Positions 4,269 to 6,443 of a stretch of 6,443 nt of DNA are shown here, piece by piece. The DNA is taken from contig JAISAX010000892.1 in NCBI GenBank assembly GCA_031266495.1, forward strand, positions 1 to 6,443, in the 5' to 3' direction. Positions within the stretch are counted from its first letter, which is position 1. Each line of letters begins with the position of its first letter. This DNA is from Opitutaceae bacterium (GTDB lineage: Bacteria; Verrucomicrobiota; Verrucomicrobiae; Opitutales; Opitutaceae). The translations under genes were made by a program, and so were the position numbers. The notes beneath the pieces are model-generated. The model ran no database searches. It was not told where the DNA came from and saw only the letters and a list, made by a program, of their open reading frames with translations.

Positions 4269-5471
4269 TCAATCCTGCGAGTTCTTCGACGTTTTCGGAG
4301 GAAACAGAGGAGGGATGGCCTTCGCCTCCCTCCCCCCCCCTCCTTCTCTCCCCGTTGTTTCCACTGAGAACGTCGAACCGAAATTGGATACACCAGGCGG
4401 TCGCCGTTGGCGGCGGGGAAATAGCCGGAAGCGTCGATGGGCATCATTGCGGGCTTGTGGAGCTTTCGGCAAAGAGGCCTTGCGGGCGTTTTCCGCCATG
4501 ACCGCCGCGTGGACGAATTGCCGCAGGTCGGTGGCCTCCCCGGGTGTGACGCGCGGAGGCACATAGCTTGCCAGGCCGAGCGCCGGTTCCCGAAAGATCG
4601 TTTCATAAAAAGCCAATGCCCCGACGTAACAACCCGCGCCGCTGGCATGGGTCACATCGAGAATGAATTTCTCCTCGCCTTGCGCATCTTTGCGCCAGAC
4701 CCAACCGACGTAGAGTGATCCTTTCTCGCGAGGACGTTTCCCTTTGGGAGGATTTTCATAGTCGAAATCCGGGTCTTTCCGGGGAGTCCAGCGTTCAGTC
4801 TGGCTGGCGGCATACATGGCGTCGCCAGTGGGGATGAGTCTCAAGCCGTGCCTGTCAGCGAATTTTCGATACTCGGTGCTGAGGATTTCATACATCCGTT
4901 TCTGGTTATATTCGGGGTGTTTTTTGAAATAGTCGTGATCTTCGCGATAGGCCCAGGTCTCATGGACGAGAATTTCCGCCCGGGGCGCATGTCGCCGGAT
5001 ACCTTCGATGAGTCTGGTCCCGTAGGGTTCATACTGGCTGGGCTGAAAGCTGGAGAGACTGGCTTGCTGGATGGAAACGAAGTCCCATTTCGCAGCGGCA
5101 AGCGCCTCCACCAGGGTGATTTTTTTGCCTGGACCAAAAATGCGTTTGTCGAGGTTGTTGTAGGCGAGCGCCTCTTCGGAGGCGGGGTCTTTTTCGGCGG
5201 CGGCAAGATGCCGGGCATGGCGGGCGAACGAGCAGCCGCCAATCCAGACATGCCCGATCACCAGTTTTTTCCCGCCCGCTTTCGCCAGATGGGGGATGAG
5301 CCATGTGGCGTTATCCGAATAGCTGTTGCCGATGGCGAGCAGATGAATGGTCTCGCCGGTATTGGCTTCAACGGGCGGGGGGGGGGGAGGGGGGGCCGGG
5401 TTTGCACAGAGCGCCAGGGTCGCCAGCGCGGCGAGCGTTGTGATGATGGGCGCGATGCCGTTTGTCTTCAT
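4269..5471 (-). CDS. Secreted SGNH-hydrolase-like protein (DUF4886 type), C-terminus aberrant
   Basis: 400 residues. A signal peptide spans ~1-24 (MKTNGI then a hydrophobic TTLAALATLALC core); the residue before C22 is Leu, so a lipobox is poor. A poly-proline stretch (27-33) encoded by C7-T-C11 follows. The body (~41-335) looks like DUF4886/SGNH: GNSYSDN at 48-54 (S50 the likely nucleophile), WIGGCS at 76-81, SIQQAS at 133-138, HETWAY at 170-175 and DVTHASGAGCY at 272-282 supplying Asp272 and His275. A carbohydrate esterase or similar role is inferred; the substrate is unknown. From ~341 onward the sequence is basic and low-complexity and overlaps the glycosidase remnant and inverted-repeat element, so the last ~60 residues are probably not native. 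The start was set at ATG 5471-5469 because it gives a signal peptide; the frame is open up to TTG at 5681 but that extension is not protein-like. No strong Shine-Dalgarno is seen. Confidence 0.8.
   Translation of the reverse strand: MKTNGIAPIITTLAALATLALCANPAPPPPPPPVEANTGETIHLLAIGNSYSDNATWLIPHLAKAGGKKLVIGHVWIGGCSFARHARHLAAAEKDPASEEALAYNNLDKRIFGPGKKITLVEALAAAKWDFVSIQQASLSSFQPSQYEPYGTRLIEGIRRHAPRAEILVHETWAYREDHDYFKKHPEYNQKRMYEILSTEYRKFADRHGLRLIPTGDAMYAASQTERWTPRKDPDFDYENPPKGKRPREKGSLYVGWVWRKDAQGEEKFILDVTHASGAGCYVGALAFYETIFREPALGLASYVPPRVTPGEATDLRQFVHAAVMAENARKASLPKAPQARNDAHRRFRLFPRRQRRPPGVSNFGSTFSVETTGREGGGGREAKAIPPLFPPKTSKNSQD
4285..4377. repeat. Imperfect inverted-repeat element with internal hairpin and C9 tract
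   Basis: Arms of 22 bp (4285-4306 and 4356-4377) match at 19 of 22 positions; the left arm starts TTCGACGTTTTCGG and ends GGAAACA. Inside is a second hairpin, GGAGGGA-T-GGC / GCC-TCCCTCC (4309-4333), with a CTTC loop, then a C9 run (4332-4340) and a pyrimidine tract. It interrupts the homology of the glycosidase remnant and supplies the last codons of the SGNH-like frame. No target-site duplication is evident. It could be a miniature mobile element or a large transcription-ending hairpin. Confidence 0.5.
4382..4447 (-). pseudogene. N-terminal remnant of a second GH-A glycosidase gene
   Basis: The minus-strand frame beginning ATG ATG at 4447-4442 reads MPIDASGYFPAANGDRLVYP, strikingly like the MTIDSSGYF..AG start of the glycosidase at 1980. 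Third codon positions are strongly G/C until about position 4391. Both homology and codon bias then stop where the inverted-repeat element begins. The remnant lies out of frame within the 3' end of the SGNH-like gene. Its ATGATG contains a TGA in the third frame, so an ATGA stop/start overlap with that gene may once have existed. A coincidental match over ~20 codons is possible but unlikely given the shared M.ID.SGYF spacing. Confidence 0.5.
5377..5395 (-). repeat. C7-T-C11 tract in the coding sequence after the signal peptide
   Basis: On the coding strand, seven C, one T and eleven C encode seven prolines. Inserting one C into the run makes the next bases read TGA within four codons (CGT TGA); deleting one C leads to TGA at 5263-5261 (AAC TGG TGA). 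Both slips therefore abolish the hydrolase body, the arrangement expected of a contingency tract. A sequencing or assembly error in run length is the main alternative. Confidence 0.7.
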
Positions 5472-5634
5472 TTGCGGAGTGCGAGTTGGATCCCGGGTTT
5501 GAGCATGGGCGGTTCCTGGCGCAGGCGGATTTGAAAACGCGTCCGAAGGTGCCGGCGACGAAGAAGCGTCAGGAGACTGCGGGAGGCGGGAACAGGGACA
5601 GTGTGCATGGAAAATCGGATACAAATGGGCGGGT

Positions 5635-5670
5635 GGACGAAACAGGTCGTCCGGCCAGAGGGGTATCTGG
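5635..5670. repeat. Two tandem short hairpins after the pseudopilin gene
   Basis: GGACGA-AACAGG-TCGTCC (5635-5652) is followed by CCAGA-GGGGTA-TCTGG (5655-5670), 18 to 53 bp past the pseudopilin stop. There is no U-tract on the minus strand, so these may slow or protect the transcript end rather than act as a classical terminator. The rest of the 216-bp spacer shows no clear promoter for the SGNH-like gene. Confidence 0.35.
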
Positions 5671-5687
5671 TGGCTGATCAACCCGTG

Positions 5688-6443
5688 TCAGGGAGGCGGG
5701 AGGGCGGGGTGCTTGGGGTAATCGGGAAAGTTTCCCCAGAGGATTTGCGGGTGGGGATAATCTGCCGGGGTTTTGGTCGGGCCGGCCTTGAGCGAGGCGA
5801 CGTGACCGTCGAGCATCAGGACGTGGCACTGGTTGTTGTGGCGGAAGGCGAGTTTGTAGTAGCTGCCGCTGCCGCCAACGTAGCCGCCGTTGGCATTATA
5901 GCCTGCGCCGGGACTGCCGCCGTCGGGGTTGGGCGCGGAGGGATTGTAGGTGTGGGTGTCGTCCCAGATGACGGCGACACGCGAGGGGGGATAGGCGTCG
6001 GTGATGACAACAACCGTGTTGTTGCCGGTGGAGCCGAGCCAGGCGTTTTTCAGGTAGCCGACAAAGGCCTCGTTGAATGGCTCTCCGTTGGCGCGGCGTT
6101 CGAAAAGGATGTCGGGGCAATAGAGGAAATAATTGCGCGCCTTGGTCCAGTCAGGGACGGCGGGGACGTTTTTGACATAGGGATTCAGATAACGGTGCCA
6201 GCGAGCGGCGCCGGCATGGGGATACATGATATTTTTGTTTTCGGTGAGATACATCTGCGTGGCGATGCCGATCTGGCGGAGATTGCTGAGGCAGGTGGCC
6301 GAGCGGGCGGACGCACGCACTTTGCCCACCACGGGGATAATGATGGCGGCAAGGATGCCGATAATGGCGATGACGGTGAGAAGCTCGACCAGCGTGAAGG
6401 CGCGCCGCGCGCCGGACTTCTTTTCATGGGCGTACGTGGTCAT
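5688..6443 (-). CDS. Type II secretion-type pseudopilin with H-X9-DG C-terminal motif
   Basis: A 251-residue prepilin-like protein. Residues 1-15 are a basic leader, and prepilin peptidase cleavage is expected between A15 and F16 of RRAFTLVELL, giving an N-methyl-Phe start with E20 at position 5. Residues 16-38 form the conserved hydrophobic helix. CLSNLRQIGIATQMY (51-65) and YCPD (108-111) are typical of the large Planctomycetes/Verrucomicrobia/Lentisphaerae family. FRHNNQCHVLMLDGH (200-214) contains an exact H-X9-DG motif (H202, D212-G213). The globular part is rich in Gly/Asn/Tyr. The position -1 residue is Ala, not the classical Gly. The start codon coincides with the window edge, so an upstream start cannot be excluded, though the leader length is normal. 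Such pseudopilins are often encoded beside glycosidases; a role in surface capture or secretion is inferred. Confidence 0.9.
   Translation of the reverse strand: MTTYAHEKKSGARRAFTLVELLTVIAIIGILAAIIIPVVGKVRASARSATCLSNLRQIGIATQMYLTENKNIMYPHAGAARWHRYLNPYVKNVPAVPDWTKARNYFLYCPDILFERRANGEPFNEAFVGYLKNAWLGSTGNNTVVVITDAYPPSRVAVIWDDTHTYNPSAPNPDGGSPGAGYNANGGYVGGSGSYYKLAFRHNNQCHVLMLDGHVASLKAGPTKTPADYPHPQILWGNFPDYPKHPALPPP

Noticed and set aside
4848..5534. A 228-codon plus-strand open frame.
   Set aside because: It overlaps the well-supported SGNH-like gene in antisense and runs through its signal peptide and poly-C tract; composition is that of a shadow frame.
5539..5570. Two GACGC words upstream of the SGNH-like gene as a fourth operator copy.
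   Set aside because: Their spacing is 27 bp instead of 21 and the A-tract between them is absent, though TGACGCTTCTT partly resembles copy 1.
2414..5623. GAAAT(C/T)GGATAC-like words at 2414, 4380 and 5610.
   Set aside because: Each is only ~13 bp, in unrelated contexts, with no shared flank or spacing; chance similarity is the simpler explanation.
5472..5681. A TTG-initiated 70-residue extension of the SGNH-like protein.
   Set aside because: It would bury the signal peptide internally and is rich in Pro/Ser/Arg without family features.

Overview
The window reads as chromosome of a GC-rich Verrucomicrobiota bacterium, most likely of the Opitutaceae type. That is an inference from the combination of a prepilin-type H-X9-DG pseudopilin, a PEP-CTERM (exosortase-sorted) LamG protein, a DUF4886/SGNH-like secreted protein and a clan GH-A glycosidase, together with non-Shine-Dalgarno starts; no marker gene is present. 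All four convincing genes lie on the minus strand, so transcription runs from high to low coordinates.

Layout in transcription order: (1) 6443-5688, a pseudopilin whose start codon is the last three bases of the window. (2) 5471-4269, an exported SGNH-hydrolase-like protein with a C7-T-C11 tract just after its signal peptide and an aberrant C-terminus. That C-terminus runs through the out-of-frame first ~21 codons of a lost glycosidase gene and then through a 93-bp inverted-repeat element. (3) 3520-2549, a LamG-type beta-sandwich protein with signal peptide and PEP-CTERM anchor, preceded by a ~750-bp structured gene-free stretch. (4) 1980-199, a cytoplasmic-looking two-domain glycosidase (GH-A barrel plus class I glutamine-amidotransferase-like domain).

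The most notable feature is a 31-bp motif present three times in the same orientation (202-172, 2135-2105, 4179-4149). It has two GACGC half-sites exactly 21 bp apart separated by an A-tract, with a conserved GATA-type -10-like hexamer at a fixed distance downstream. The copies precede the glycosidase gene, the LamG gene (through a ~590-nt leader) and an unseen gene beyond the left edge; the last copy begins at the glycosidase stop codon. The geometry suggests an AraC-family activator controlling a polysaccharide-utilisation regulon.

Working model (inference): a locus for sensing, binding and degrading a plant or algal glycan. The pseudopilin and PEP-CTERM LamG protein would act at or beyond the cell envelope, the SGNH-like protein would de-esterify glycan in the periplasm or outside, and the GH-A enzyme would act on imported oligosaccharide. 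Long homopolymeric C-tracts, one inside a coding sequence where +1 or -1 slippage gives an early stop, raise the possibility of phase-variable expression.
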